Below, piece after piece: positions 1 to 9,600 of a DNA stretch of 37,788 nucleotides. A program made the translations under genes and the position numbers. The notes below the pieces were generated by a model. That model did not search any database, was not told where the DNA came from, and was given only the letters and a program-made list of their open reading frames with translations. This DNA is from Frankiaceae bacterium. Lineage in GTDB: Bacteria; Actinomycetota; Actinomycetes; JAFAQI01. The stretch lies in contig JAVEEI010000049.1 of assembly GCA_030840525.1 (NCBI GenBank), forward strand, positions 1 to 37,788, written 5' to 3'. Within the stretch, counting starts at the first letter, position 1; each line of letters begins with the position of its first letter.

Positions 1-2
1 CG

Positions 3-2057
3 GCATCACGGGCGTCAGTCAACCCGGACCTGCTCGCCGCGGTGCGCCGCCAACTGCGGTTCGCGCAGTCGCGGGGCGGCCCGGGCCCGCGAGGCGGCGG
101 CGGACGGGCGCGGGGCGGGCGACGGGCCGGCCGGCCGACCCACGGTGGTCCGCGGGGCGGGTTCGTCAACCGTCCCGACGTGGTCGACTCGCTGGACCGC
201 GACGGCCTGCTGCCGGCGATCGTGTTCGTCTTCAGCCGCGCGGGATGTGACGCCGGCGTCGACCAGTGCCGGTACGCCCACGTTCGGCTCACGACCGCGG
301 CAGAGCAGGACGAGATCGTCCGGATCGTCGAGGACCGGCTGACCGACGTGTCGGACGCGGACCTCGATGTGCTCGGCTACGACCGGTGGCTCGAGTCGCT
401 GTCCCGGGGGGTTGCCGCACATCACGCCGGTCTGCTGCCCATCTTCAAGGAGTGCGTCGAGGCGCTGTTCGTGCGCGGTCTGGTCAAGGTCGTCTTCGCG
501 ACCGAGACGCTCGCCCTCGGCATCAACATGCCGGCCCGGTCGGTCGTGCTCGAAAGCCTGGTCAAGTGGAACGGCGAGGCGCACGTCGACCTGACGCCGG
601 GGGAGTACACGCAGCTCACCGGCCGCGCCGGCCGGCGCGGCATCGACATCGAAGGCCACGGCGTCGTGCTCTGGACGCCCGGCTTCGACCCGAAGCACGT
701 GGCCGGCCTCGCGTCGACCCGCACGTACCCGCTCCGCTCGTCGTTCCGGCCGTCGTACAACATGGCCGTCAACCTCGTCGACCAGATGGGCCGCGCGGCC
801 GCGCGCGAGCTGCTCGAGTCGTCGTTCGCGCAGTTCCAGGCCGACCGCGGCGTCGTCGGCCTGATGCGACAGGTACGCCGCAACGAAGAGGCGCTGGCCG
901 GGTACGGCGAGTCGATGCGGTGCCATCTCGGCGACTTCGCGGCGTACGCCGGGCTGCGCCGGGAGCTGAAGGACCGCGAGTCACAACTCGCCCGCGAAGG
1001 GTCGGCGCAGCGGCGCGCGGAGGCCGCGTCGTCGTTGGAGAAGCTGCGGACCGGCGACGTGATCCGGGTGCCCGCCGGCCGGCGTCCCGGGCTCGCCGTC
1101 GTGGTCGACCCGAGCGGCCCGGTCGTCGTCACCGCCGACCGGCAGCTCAAGCGGCTGTCCATCGTCGACTTCCCGAGCCCGGTCGAGTCGCTCGGCCACG
1201 TCCGGCTGCCGAAGGGGTTCAGCCCGCGGTCGCCGCAGGCCCGCCGCGACGTCGTCTCGTCGATGCGCAACCTGCGGATCGACGACGCGCCGGCACCTCG
1301 ACAGCGCAAGCGATCCGTCGCCGCCGACGACCAGGTCATCGCCGAGTTGCGCCGCGCGATCCGCGCGCACCCGTGTCACGGCTGCGCCGAGCGCGAGCAG
1401 CACGCGCGCTGGGCCGAGCGGTACGACCGGCTCAATCGCGACACCGAAGCGCTGACTGCGAAGGCGGAAGGCCGGACCAACACGATCGCCCGGATGTTCG
1501 ACCGCGTGTGCGACCTGCTGACGTCGCTCGGCTATCTCGACGGCGACCGCGTCACGCCAGCCGGGCACATGCTCGCCCGGGTCTACAGCGAGGCCGACCT
1601 CGTCATCGCCGAGTCGCTGCGGGCCGGCGCGTGGGACGCGCTCGACGTCGCCGACCTCGCCGCGGTCGTCTCCTGTCTCGTCTACGAGTCGCGCCGCGAC
1701 GACGACCCCACGCCGCGGCTGCCACCGGGTGCGACGAGGGCCGCGCTCGACGACCTGAACCGGCGCTGGGCCGCGCTCGACCAGGCCGAGCACGACGCGC
1801 GGCTCGACTTCCTGCGCGAGCCCGACGCGGGGTTCGCCTACGTCGCCTGGCGGTGGGCGAAAGGGCACCCGCTCGACGCCGTACTGCTCGACGCGGCGCA
1901 AGCGCCGGGCGACTTCGTCCGCTGGATGAAGCAGCTCATCGACCTGCTCGACCAGGTCGCCGACGCCGCGCCGGACGGCGCGCCGGTACGGCGGACCGCG
2001 GAGCGCGCGGTCCGCTCGCTGCGCCGCGGCGTCGTCGCCTACTCGGCCGTGGCATAG
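3..2057 (+). CDS. helY: Ski2/Mtr4-like DEAD/DEAH RNA helicase HelY, 3' part only (5' end lies before the window)
   Basis: The frame is open from the first full codon, so this is the C-terminal 684 residues of a longer protein; the Walker A and DEAD/DEVH motifs lie upstream. Visible are a basic, Arg/Gly-rich linker (about residues 20-55), the second RecA domain with FVFSRAGCD, motif V (ATETLALGINMPAR) and motif VI (QLTGRAGRRG, near bases 610-645), and a long C-terminal region of the rRNA-processing-arch/DSHCT type. A CHGC pair near residues 458-461 is typical of actinobacterial HelY. The family unwinds RNA in ATP-dependent RNA processing or decay in the cytoplasm. The stop at 2055-2057 overlaps the 3' end of the convergent exonuclease gene by 19 bp. 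The helY-exonuclease-M24 order matches mycobacteria. Family assignment is firm; the true start cannot be seen. Confidence 0.93.
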   Translation, partial: ASRASVNPDLLAAVRRQLRFAQSRGGPGPRGGGGRARGGRRAGRPTHGGPRGGFVNRPDVVDSLDRDGLLPAIVFVFSRAGCDAGVDQCRYAHVRLTTAAEQDEIVRIVEDRLTDVSDADLDVLGYDRWLESLSRGVAAHHAGLLPIFKECVEALFVRGLVKVVFATETLALGINMPARSVVLESLVKWNGEAHVDLTPGEYTQLTGRAGRRGIDIEGHGVVLWTPGFDPKHVAGLASTRTYPLRSSFRPSYNMAVNLVDQMGRAAARELLESSFAQFQADRGVVGLMRQVRRNEEALAGYGESMRCHLGDFAAYAGLRRELKDRESQLAREGSAQRRAEAASSLEKLRTGDVIRVPAGRRPGLAVVVDPSGPVVVTADRQLKRLSIVDFPSPVESLGHVRLPKGFSPRSPQARRDVVSSMRNLRIDDAPAPRQRKRSVAADDQVIAELRRAIRAHPCHGCAEREQHARWAERYDRLNRDTEALTAKAEGRTNTIARMFDRVCDLLTSLGYLDGDRVTPAGHMLARVYSEADLVIAESLRAGAWDALDVADLAAVVSCLVYESRRDDDPTPRLPPGATRAALDDLNRRWAALDQAEHDARLDFLREPDAGFAYVAWRWAKGHPLDAVLLDAAQAPGDFVRWMKQLIDLLDQVADAAPDGAPVRRTAERAVRSLRRGVVAYSAVA

Positions 2058-2950
2058 ACCGACTTCGCCGCGGCGAGGTAGCGGTTGAGCGACCCGTCGA
2101 GGCCCCAGCGCGTCGACAGCTCGACCAGCCGTTGCGGGTCGGCCGGGTCGGCGCGCAGCCGGTCGTCGTACGCCGGCAGCTCGACGTCGCAGGCGACCCG
2201 GACGACGGCCGGCGCGCTGACGAGGTAGTCGCGGCCGGCCAGCACCTTCGCGCGGGCGCCGGCGGGGAACCCGTCGTCCGTCCCGGACGCGGCGGCGGCG
2301 AGCAACGCCTCGACGGTGCCGAACCTGCTGATCAGCGCGGCGGCGGTCTTCTCGCCGATGCCGGCGACGCCGGGCAGGCCGTCGGACGGGTCGCCGCGCA
2401 ACGTGGCGAACTCGCCGTAGCCGCGGCCAGGGATCGCGTACTTCGCCGCGACAGCCGACTCGTCCCACGCGGTCGCGGACCCGACGCCGCGCGCGGTGTA
2501 GACGATCCGCACGCCGCGGTCGTCGTCGACGAGCTGGAACAGGTCGCGGTCGCCGGTGACGACGTCGACCGGGCACGGCGCGCGCGTCGCGAGGGTGCCG
2601 ATGACGTCGTCCGCCTCGTAGCCGGCGACGCCGACCGTCGCGACGCCGAGCGCCGCGAACACCTCTTCGATGACGGGCACCTGCGCGGCGAGCGCGTCCG
2701 GCGTCTGGTCGCCACCGCCGGGGCCGACCCGGTGCGCCTTGTACGACGGCAGCAGCTCGACCCGCCATGCCGGCCGCCAGTCGGCGTCCATCGCGGCGAC
2801 GAGCCGCGTGGGCCGGAAGTCGCGGACGAGGCGGGCCATGAAGTCGAGCAGCCCGCGGATGGCGTTGACCGGCGTACCGTCCGGCGCGGTGACCGAGTCG
2901 GGCACGCCGTAGAAGGCGCGGAAGTAGAGCGAGGGCGTGTCGAGCACCAT
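2039..2950 (-). CDS. 5'-3' exonuclease (FEN/Pol I N-terminal-domain family)
   Basis: A 303-residue protein opening MVLDTPSLYFRAFYG, the usual N-terminus of stand-alone 5'-3' exonucleases. Metal-binding acidic residues are seen in LVAAMDADWRP, the cluster GYEADDVIGTLA, and VTGDRDLFQLV. A helix-hairpin-helix stretch (DGLPGVAGIGEKTA) binds DNA behind the active site. The family removes 5' flaps and RNA primers in repair and replication. The open frame runs upstream to 3058, but that extension is encoded by repeated intergenic DNA (3018-3090), so I start at the ATG at 2950. A GTG at 2971 is an alternative. The gene is convergent with helY (19-bp overlap) and divergent from the peptidase gene. The family call is strong. 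Confidence 0.92.
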   Translation of the reverse strand: MVLDTPSLYFRAFYGVPDSVTAPDGTPVNAIRGLLDFMARLVRDFRPTRLVAAMDADWRPAWRVELLPSYKAHRVGPGGGDQTPDALAAQVPVIEEVFAALGVATVGVAGYEADDVIGTLATRAPCPVDVVTGDRDLFQLVDDDRGVRIVYTARGVGSATAWDESAVAAKYAIPGRGYGEFATLRGDPSDGLPGVAGIGEKTAAALISRFGTVEALLAAAASGTDDGFPAGARAKVLAGRDYLVSAPAVVRVACDVELPAYDDRLRADPADPQRLVELSTRWGLDGSLNRYLAAAKSVYATAE

Positions 2951-3017
2951 CAAACGGTCGGCGGCGGCCACGCCTCGCACGCTAACCGGCCCCAGCCCGC
3001 GCCACCCCGCCCCACCC

Positions 3018-3090
3018 GGCGTGATCATGGCGTTCGCAGCACTTTTCGGCGTGATCATGGCGTTCGCAGCCGCACAACGCCATGATCACG
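3018..3090. repeat. Two 23-bp direct repeats plus an inverted copy forming a 15-bp hairpin
   Basis: Bases 3018-3040 and 3048-3070 are identical 23-mers with a 30-bp period, and both contain GTGATCATGGCGTT. Bases 3076-3090 are the reverse complement of 3050-3064, giving a perfect 15-bp stem with an 11-nt loop. The element fills the space between the divergent exonuclease and peptidase genes, 28 bp before the peptidase ATG. It could be a REP-like extragenic palindrome or an operator for the two genes. The sequence alone does not decide. Confidence 0.85.
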
Positions 3091-3117
3091 GACGCAGTTC
3101 GCCGTACATTTGACGCC

Positions 3118-4248
3118 ATGGGTCAGGGAGTGAGTTCCGAGGTTCTGCAGCAGCGGCTCGGCCGGGCGACACAAGCCGCCGAAACCGCCGGCGTCGACGC
3201 GTTGTTCGTCACGCCCGGTGCCGACCTGCGCTACCTCACCGGCTACGAGGCGCTGCCGCTGGAGCGGCTGACCTGTTTGGTGCTGCCGGCGCGGGGCGAG
3301 CCGGTCCTCGTCGTACCCCGGCTCGAGCACGCCGCGGCCGAGGCCTCCGGCGCGGGCGACGTCGTGAAGATCGCGACGCACGAGGAGACCGACGACGCGT
3401 TCGCGCTGGCCGCCGGGCTGGCCCGCGACGCGCTCGGCGGCGACCCGGCGACGGTCGGTGTCGCCGACCGGATGTGGGCCGAGCACGTGCTCCGGTTCCG
3501 TTCCGCGCTGCCGCACGCGCACCAGGTCACCGCCGGCCGCGTGCTGCGGCCGCTGCGGCTGGTCAAGCAGCCCGACGAGGTCGACGCGCTGCGCCGCGCC
3601 GGTGCCGCGATCGACCGCGTACACGAGCGGATGGGGGAGTGGCTGCGGCCCGGCCGGACCGAGGCGCAGGTCGCGCGCGACATCGTCGACGCGATCGTCG
3701 AAGAGGGCCATGCGACGGTGAACTTCACGATCGTCGCGTCCGGACCCAACGGCGCGAGCCCGCACCACCACACGTCGGACCGCGTCATCGAGGCCGGTGA
3801 CCCGGTCGTGGTCGACATCGGCGGCACGATGCCCGACGGCTACTGCTCGGACTGCACCCGCACGTACGTCGCCGGCGGCACCGTCGACCCCGAGTTCGCG
3901 CGCTACTACGACGTACTGCTCGCGGCGCAGATCGCGTCGTGCGCTGCTGTCCGGCCCGGCGTCACCGCGGCGTCCGTCGACGCGGCCGCGCGCGACGTCA
4001 TCACGGACGGCGGCTACGGCGAGTACTTCGTGCACCGCACCGGTCACGGCATCGGGCTCGAAGAGCACGAGGAGCCGTGGATCGTCGCGGGCAACTCGAC
4101 GGTGCTCGCCGAAGGCATGGCGTTCTCGATCGAGCCGGGCATCTACCTGCCCGGCCGGCACGGCGCGCGGATCGAGGACATCGTCGTCGTGACCGGCGAC
4201 GGCGTCGAGCGCCTCGACACCTGCCCGCGCGAGCTGCGGGTCCTGTAG
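3118..4248 (+). CDS. M24 family metallopeptidase (Xaa-Pro dipeptidase/aminopeptidase, PepE/PepQ type)
   Basis: A 376-residue protein with an N-terminal creatinase-like domain (residues 1 to about 150) and a C-terminal pitta-bread catalytic domain. The five metal ligands of the M24 family are present: D233 (VVDIGG), D245 (SDCTRTY), H310 (HRTGHGIGL), E339 (FSIEPG) and E353 (ARIEDI). Such enzymes cleave X-Pro bonds using two Mn, Co or Zn ions in the cytoplasm. The frame extends to an ATG at 3082 inside the intergenic palindrome. The ATG at 3118 gives the normal N-terminus but has no clear Shine-Dalgarno. The downstream acyl-CoA dehydrogenase starts 3 bp after the stop, so the two form an operon. 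Position beside the exonuclease matches mycobacterial pepE. Confidence 0.93.
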   Translation: MGQGVSSEVLQQRLGRATQAAETAGVDALFVTPGADLRYLTGYEALPLERLTCLVLPARGEPVLVVPRLEHAAAEASGAGDVVKIATHEETDDAFALAAGLARDALGGDPATVGVADRMWAEHVLRFRSALPHAHQVTAGRVLRPLRLVKQPDEVDALRRAGAAIDRVHERMGEWLRPGRTEAQVARDIVDAIVEEGHATVNFTIVASGPNGASPHHHTSDRVIEAGDPVVVDIGGTMPDGYCSDCTRTYVAGGTVDPEFARYYDVLLAAQIASCAAVRPGVTAASVDAAARDVITDGGYGEYFVHRTGHGIGLEEHEEPWIVAGNSTVLAEGMAFSIEPGIYLPGRHGARIEDIVVVTGDGVERLDTCPRELRVL

Positions 4249-4251
4249 GCG

Positions 4252-5403
<1,152 letters not shown>

Positions 5404-5406
5404 CCG

Positions 5407-5469
5407 CGTCGAGTGCTACGTTCCTCGTCTTCTCAGCGCCTGAGAAGACGAGGAACGTCACACTCGACG
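5407..5469. repeat. Near-perfect 63-bp palindrome (possible terminator or mobile hairpin)
   Basis: Arms 5418-5436 and 5440-5458 are perfectly complementary (19 bp) around a 3-nt loop. After a 2x2 mismatch, 5407-5415 pairs with 5461-5469 (9 bp). The palindrome starts 3 bp after the acyl-CoA dehydrogenase stop. It could end that transcript, but no T-run follows, and the arms are much longer than an ordinary terminator. Both strands encode similar short peptides through it, as expected of a palindrome. Confidence 0.85.
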
Positions 5470-5613
5470 GGTTTGTTGTGTCGGGTTCCTGACCGTACGG
5501 CGGTCCGCGCGGGCGCGTAAGGGGGCGAAGCGGGCATTCTGCGCACAGTGCCGCGCGGAGGGCGCGGATGCGTCGACGGGCCGCCCAGCCCGTACCGCCA
5601 TTGGGGGACTCGG

Positions 5614-6660
5614 ATGAATCTTCGCCGTGCATCGATCGCGACGGCCGCTGCCGCGCTAGCCGCCGTCGCCGGAACCGCCGCCGTCCAGGCACCGGCGCGG
5701 GCCGCGACCGCGACGGTGCCGCTCGGCACGTACGCCGCCGCGCTGCCGCTGCAGCCGTACCCGACCGTCAGCAGCTCGACCGACCCGTCCGGCATCGGCT
5801 TCCCGGTGACGTTCACCAACTCGAGTGCCGGCGACGGCTACCTGCTCGAGCACGTCCAGGTGACGCTGCCGGCCGGCTTCACGACGACCGGCGTGCCAAC
5901 GGTCAGCGCCGCCGGCTGGTCGGCCTCGGTCAGCGGCAACACCGTCAGCGCCGACGCGAGCTCGCCGACGAACGCACTCGGGCCCGGCCAGTCGTTGCTG
6001 CTCTCGCTCGGCGCGAACGCGCCGACGGTGCTGGTGCCGACGGCGTACACCTTCGCCACGTCGGCCACCGGCGTCATCGGCGGGACCGACATCGTCGGCG
6101 ACTTCTCCAACACGGGTAGCGACCCGCAGATGACCGTCGCGCGGTACGCGAACGTCGTCACTTGCGCGCCGAGCGCGCGGTGCGACACCGGCGTCGTCGG
6201 CAGCGCGTCCGACACGACCGCGCGCATCGTCACGACGACCGGCTCGATCCAGGACTTCCTCGGCCTCTCGGTCGACCAGCCGCAGGACGCGGGCTGCCTC
6301 GCGATCTCGCAGCCGAGCGGCCGCAGCCAGGAGCTGACCTGGGCCGACATCGACACGTCGCGCACGTTGACGACGACGTTGCAGATCGACAAGTCGGTCG
6401 TCAACGCGACGCCGAACAACGGCGCGAGCAGCTACGGCGTCTGCTACGACACCGGCTCGCCGGCGAAGCAGTTCGTCGACCACAACGGTCACCTCACGTC
6501 CGTCGGCTGGCTGCCGATGTGCGGCACCGCCGGGCTCGTCGCGCGGCAGCCGTGCATCACGTCGGTGCACAAGACCGGTGCCGGCGACGTGCTCGTGACC
6601 TACACCTCGCCCGGCGGCGACCCGAAGAGCATCGGCGGCATCTACATCCCCGGCACCTGA
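5614..6660 (+). CDS. Secreted protein of unknown function with Sec signal peptide
   Basis: A 348-residue protein not recognised as a named family. The N-terminus (MNLRRASIATAAAALAAVAG) followed by APARA gives a good Sec signal with cleavage near residue 30. The mature part is rich in Thr, Ser, Val and Gly, with alternating beta-strand character (VTLPAGFTTTGVPTVSAAGW), suggesting Ig-like or DUF11-like extracellular beta domains. Six mature-region cysteines could form disulfides. The ATG at 5614 follows GGGGGAC with good spacing; an upstream in-frame ATG-less extension to 5548 is rejected. The adenylate cyclase-like gene begins 20 bp after the stop, so the two may be co-transcribed. Export is well supported; function is unknown. 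Confidence 0.8.
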   Translation: MNLRRASIATAAAALAAVAGTAAVQAPARAATATVPLGTYAAALPLQPYPTVSSSTDPSGIGFPVTFTNSSAGDGYLLEHVQVTLPAGFTTTGVPTVSAAGWSASVSGNTVSADASSPTNALGPGQSLLLSLGANAPTVLVPTAYTFATSATGVIGGTDIVGDFSNTGSDPQMTVARYANVVTCAPSARCDTGVVGSASDTTARIVTTTGSIQDFLGLSVDQPQDAGCLAISQPSGRSQELTWADIDTSRTLTTTLQIDKSVVNATPNNGASSYGVCYDTGSPAKQFVDHNGHLTSVGWLPMCGTAGLVARQPCITSVHKTGAGDVLVTYTSPGGDPKSIGGIYIPGT

Positions 6661-6680
6661 GCGACGCCCGGACCGAGGCC

Positions 6681-9600
6681 ATGACGGAGCTGCTCCGGCC
6701 CTACGTCCCGCGACCAGTCGTCGACTGGCTTCGCGAGACACCCGATGACACCCATCGGGAGGTCCGGGGCAGCTTCGTGTTCGCCGACATCTCCGGCTTC
6801 ACCGCGCTCACCGAACAGCTCGCGGCCCGCGGCAAGGTCGGCGCCGAGGAGATGGCCGACGTTCTCAACGCCACGTTCGCCCGGCTGCTCGTCCCGGCGT
6901 ACGACTACGGCGCCGCACTGGTGAAGTGGGGCGGCGACGCGACGCTGCTGCTGTTCACCGGCGACCAGCACGCGAGCCGGGCCGCGCGGGCGGCGTACGA
7001 GATGCAGCGGGTCATGCGCAGGGTGGGTCGGGTCCGCACCACGCGCGGGTCGGTGCAGTTGCGCATGTCGGTCGGCGTGCACAGCGGCGTACTCGACTTC
7101 TTCCTCGTCGGCGGCTCGCATCGCGAGCTCGTCGTCACCGGCCCGGCCGTCGCGGCGGTCACCGCGCTGGAGCAGGCCGCGGCCGCTGGCGAGGTGCTGC
7201 TGAGCGGTACGACGCGCGCGGCGCTGCCCGACGGGTTGACCGAGGACGCGGGTGGCGGCGCCTACCGGCTGATCTCGCCACCGCCGGCATCGCTCGAACC
7301 GCAACGGACCGGGGCCGACGACGACGGTGTCGACGTGAGCGTCGCGGTGCCGCCGGTCGTCCGCGAGCACATCGCGGCGGGTGTCGTGGAGAGCGAGCAC
7401 CGCGTCGTCACCACCGGCTTCGTGCAGTTCGGAGACATCGACGAAATGCTGGCGCGGCAAGGCCCGGCCGCGGTCGCCGACGCGCTGCATGCACTCCTCG
7501 AAGCCGCGGCCGCGTCGGCCGCACGGCACGGCATCACCCTGCTCGGCACCGACATCGCAGCCGACGGCGGAAAGCTCATCCTCGTCGCGGGTGCGCCGGC
7601 CAACAACGACCGCGCCGACGAACGCATGCTGTGCGCGCTGCGCGACATCGTGGACGCACCGGGCGTGCTCCCAGTGAAGGCCGGTTGCGCGCGCGGTCGC
7701 GTCTTCTGCGGCGACTTCGGGCCGCGCTACCGCCGCACCTACTCCGTCGTCGGTGACGCGGTCAACCTCGCGGCACGGCTCATGGGTGCGGCCGAGCCGG
7801 GCCAGGTGGTGACGACGTACGACGTGCTGCGCAACTCGCGGACGACGTTCGTCGCCGAGCCCCTGGCGCCGCTGTCGCTGAAGGGCAAGAGCGAGCCGGT
7901 CACCGCGGTGCTCGTCGGACCGGTCGCGCCGGCCGAGACCCAAACGCTCGCGGTGACATCGTGGCCGTTCGTCGGCCGTACGGCGGAGATCGAAGAGCTG
8001 TCGTCGGCCTGGCGCACGGCGAGTGCGGGGCGAGGGGCGTGCGTCACCGTCACCGGTGCGCCGGGCATCGGAAAGACGAGACTGGTCGCGCAGTTCTGCC
8101 AAGACGTCGTCGGCGGCGACGCCGTGTTGAGCACGAGCTGCGACGGTTACGCGCTCGCGGCGCCGTACCGGCCGTGGCGCCACCTGCTCACCAAGTTGAT
8201 CCGGCGCGAGGCCGGGACGGCGGCGGGTGCAACCGACGTCGCGACCGCGCTGCGCCGGCTGGTGCGCAGTCGAGCGCCGGACCTGGAGGCGCGGCTTCCG
8301 TTGTTCGGCGCCGTTCTCGACGTCGAGCTCGGGTCGACGCCGGAGTTCGAGGCGCTGGACGAACGGTTCGGTGCGGCGCGACTCGACGACGCGGTCGTCG
8401 AGCTGCTCACCGCGGTCCTTCAACGCGGAACGATGCTGTGGTTCGACGACGCGCACCTGCTGGACGACGCGTCGGCGCAGCTACTGAGGTCGGTCGCGCG
8501 AGCCGCCGGCAGCCGGCCGTGGCTCGTCGTCGCGTGTGCGCGACCGGGCGAGGCAGCCCGCCGGCTGCCGGACGACGTACCGCTCGCGTTGGGACCGCTG
8601 GACGACGACGCGACCGCGGCGCTTCTCGATGCCGTCACCGACGACCAGCCGCTGCCGCCGCACGTCGCGCGCGCGATCGGCGAACGCGCCGCCGGCAACC
8701 CGCTCTTCCTTGCCGAGCTGCTCGACGGCTACCGCCGCCTCGGCGACCTCGACGGTCTACCCGCGACCCTCGAAGGCGTCCTCACCGCGGCGATCGACGC
8801 GGTCCCGCCGGAGTCGCGACGAGTGCTGCGGCTCGCAGCCGTGCTCGGCACGTCGTTCCGTATTGCGCTACTGGAGGACCTCGCCCGCGAGTTGTCGATT
8901 CCACTCACCGCGCGGACGTGGCGGGACATCGCCCCGCTCGTCGGCCGCGACGGCGAGCACGCGCGGTTCCGCAGCAGTCTCGCCCGCGACGCGGCGTACG
9001 AGGCGTTGCCGTACCGGCAGCGCGTGCGGATGCACGCGGCGGCGGGGGAGCATCTCGAGCGGCAGTACGGCGAACGCTCGCACGACGACATCGCGGCGAT
9101 GGCGACGCACTTCTACGAGGCGCGGCAGTTCGACCGGGCCGTCGACTACGCCCGCCGGGCCGGCGACCTCGCGCGGGAGCGGTTCGCGCTCGCGGACGCC
9201 GCAACGTTCTACCGCCGCGCGCTCGACGCTGCCCGGGCCGCGCCGCCCGCACCGGCCGCGCTGCGCTGCGAGTTGGCCGAGACGCTCGGCGCGGCGTGGT
9301 ACGCCCTCGGCGACTTGACCCGGGCGGACGCCGCGCTCGCGGTCGCCCGCCGCTATGCCGGCGACGACCTCGCGTGGGCGCGCATCGCGTTGCGCCGTGC
9401 GCGGGTGCAAAGACGGGCCGGCAATGTCGCGAGCGCCGTACGCCATCTTGGTCGCGGCCTCACTCTGCTGACCGGTGACACGTCGGTCGAAGGGCAGGCG
9501 ACGATCGGCCGGCTCGCCGCGTGCTACGCGCAGGTGCGGTGCGGCCAGGGCCGGCATCGCGAGGCACTCGCCTGGGCGCACCGCGCGGTCGACGCGGCGT

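Noticed and set aside
266-3085. A 939-codon open frame across helY and the exonuclease gene
   Set aside because: It is Arg/Pro/Ala-rich shadow coding in another frame of two well-identified genes, has no recognisable domain, and reflects high GC content with few stops.
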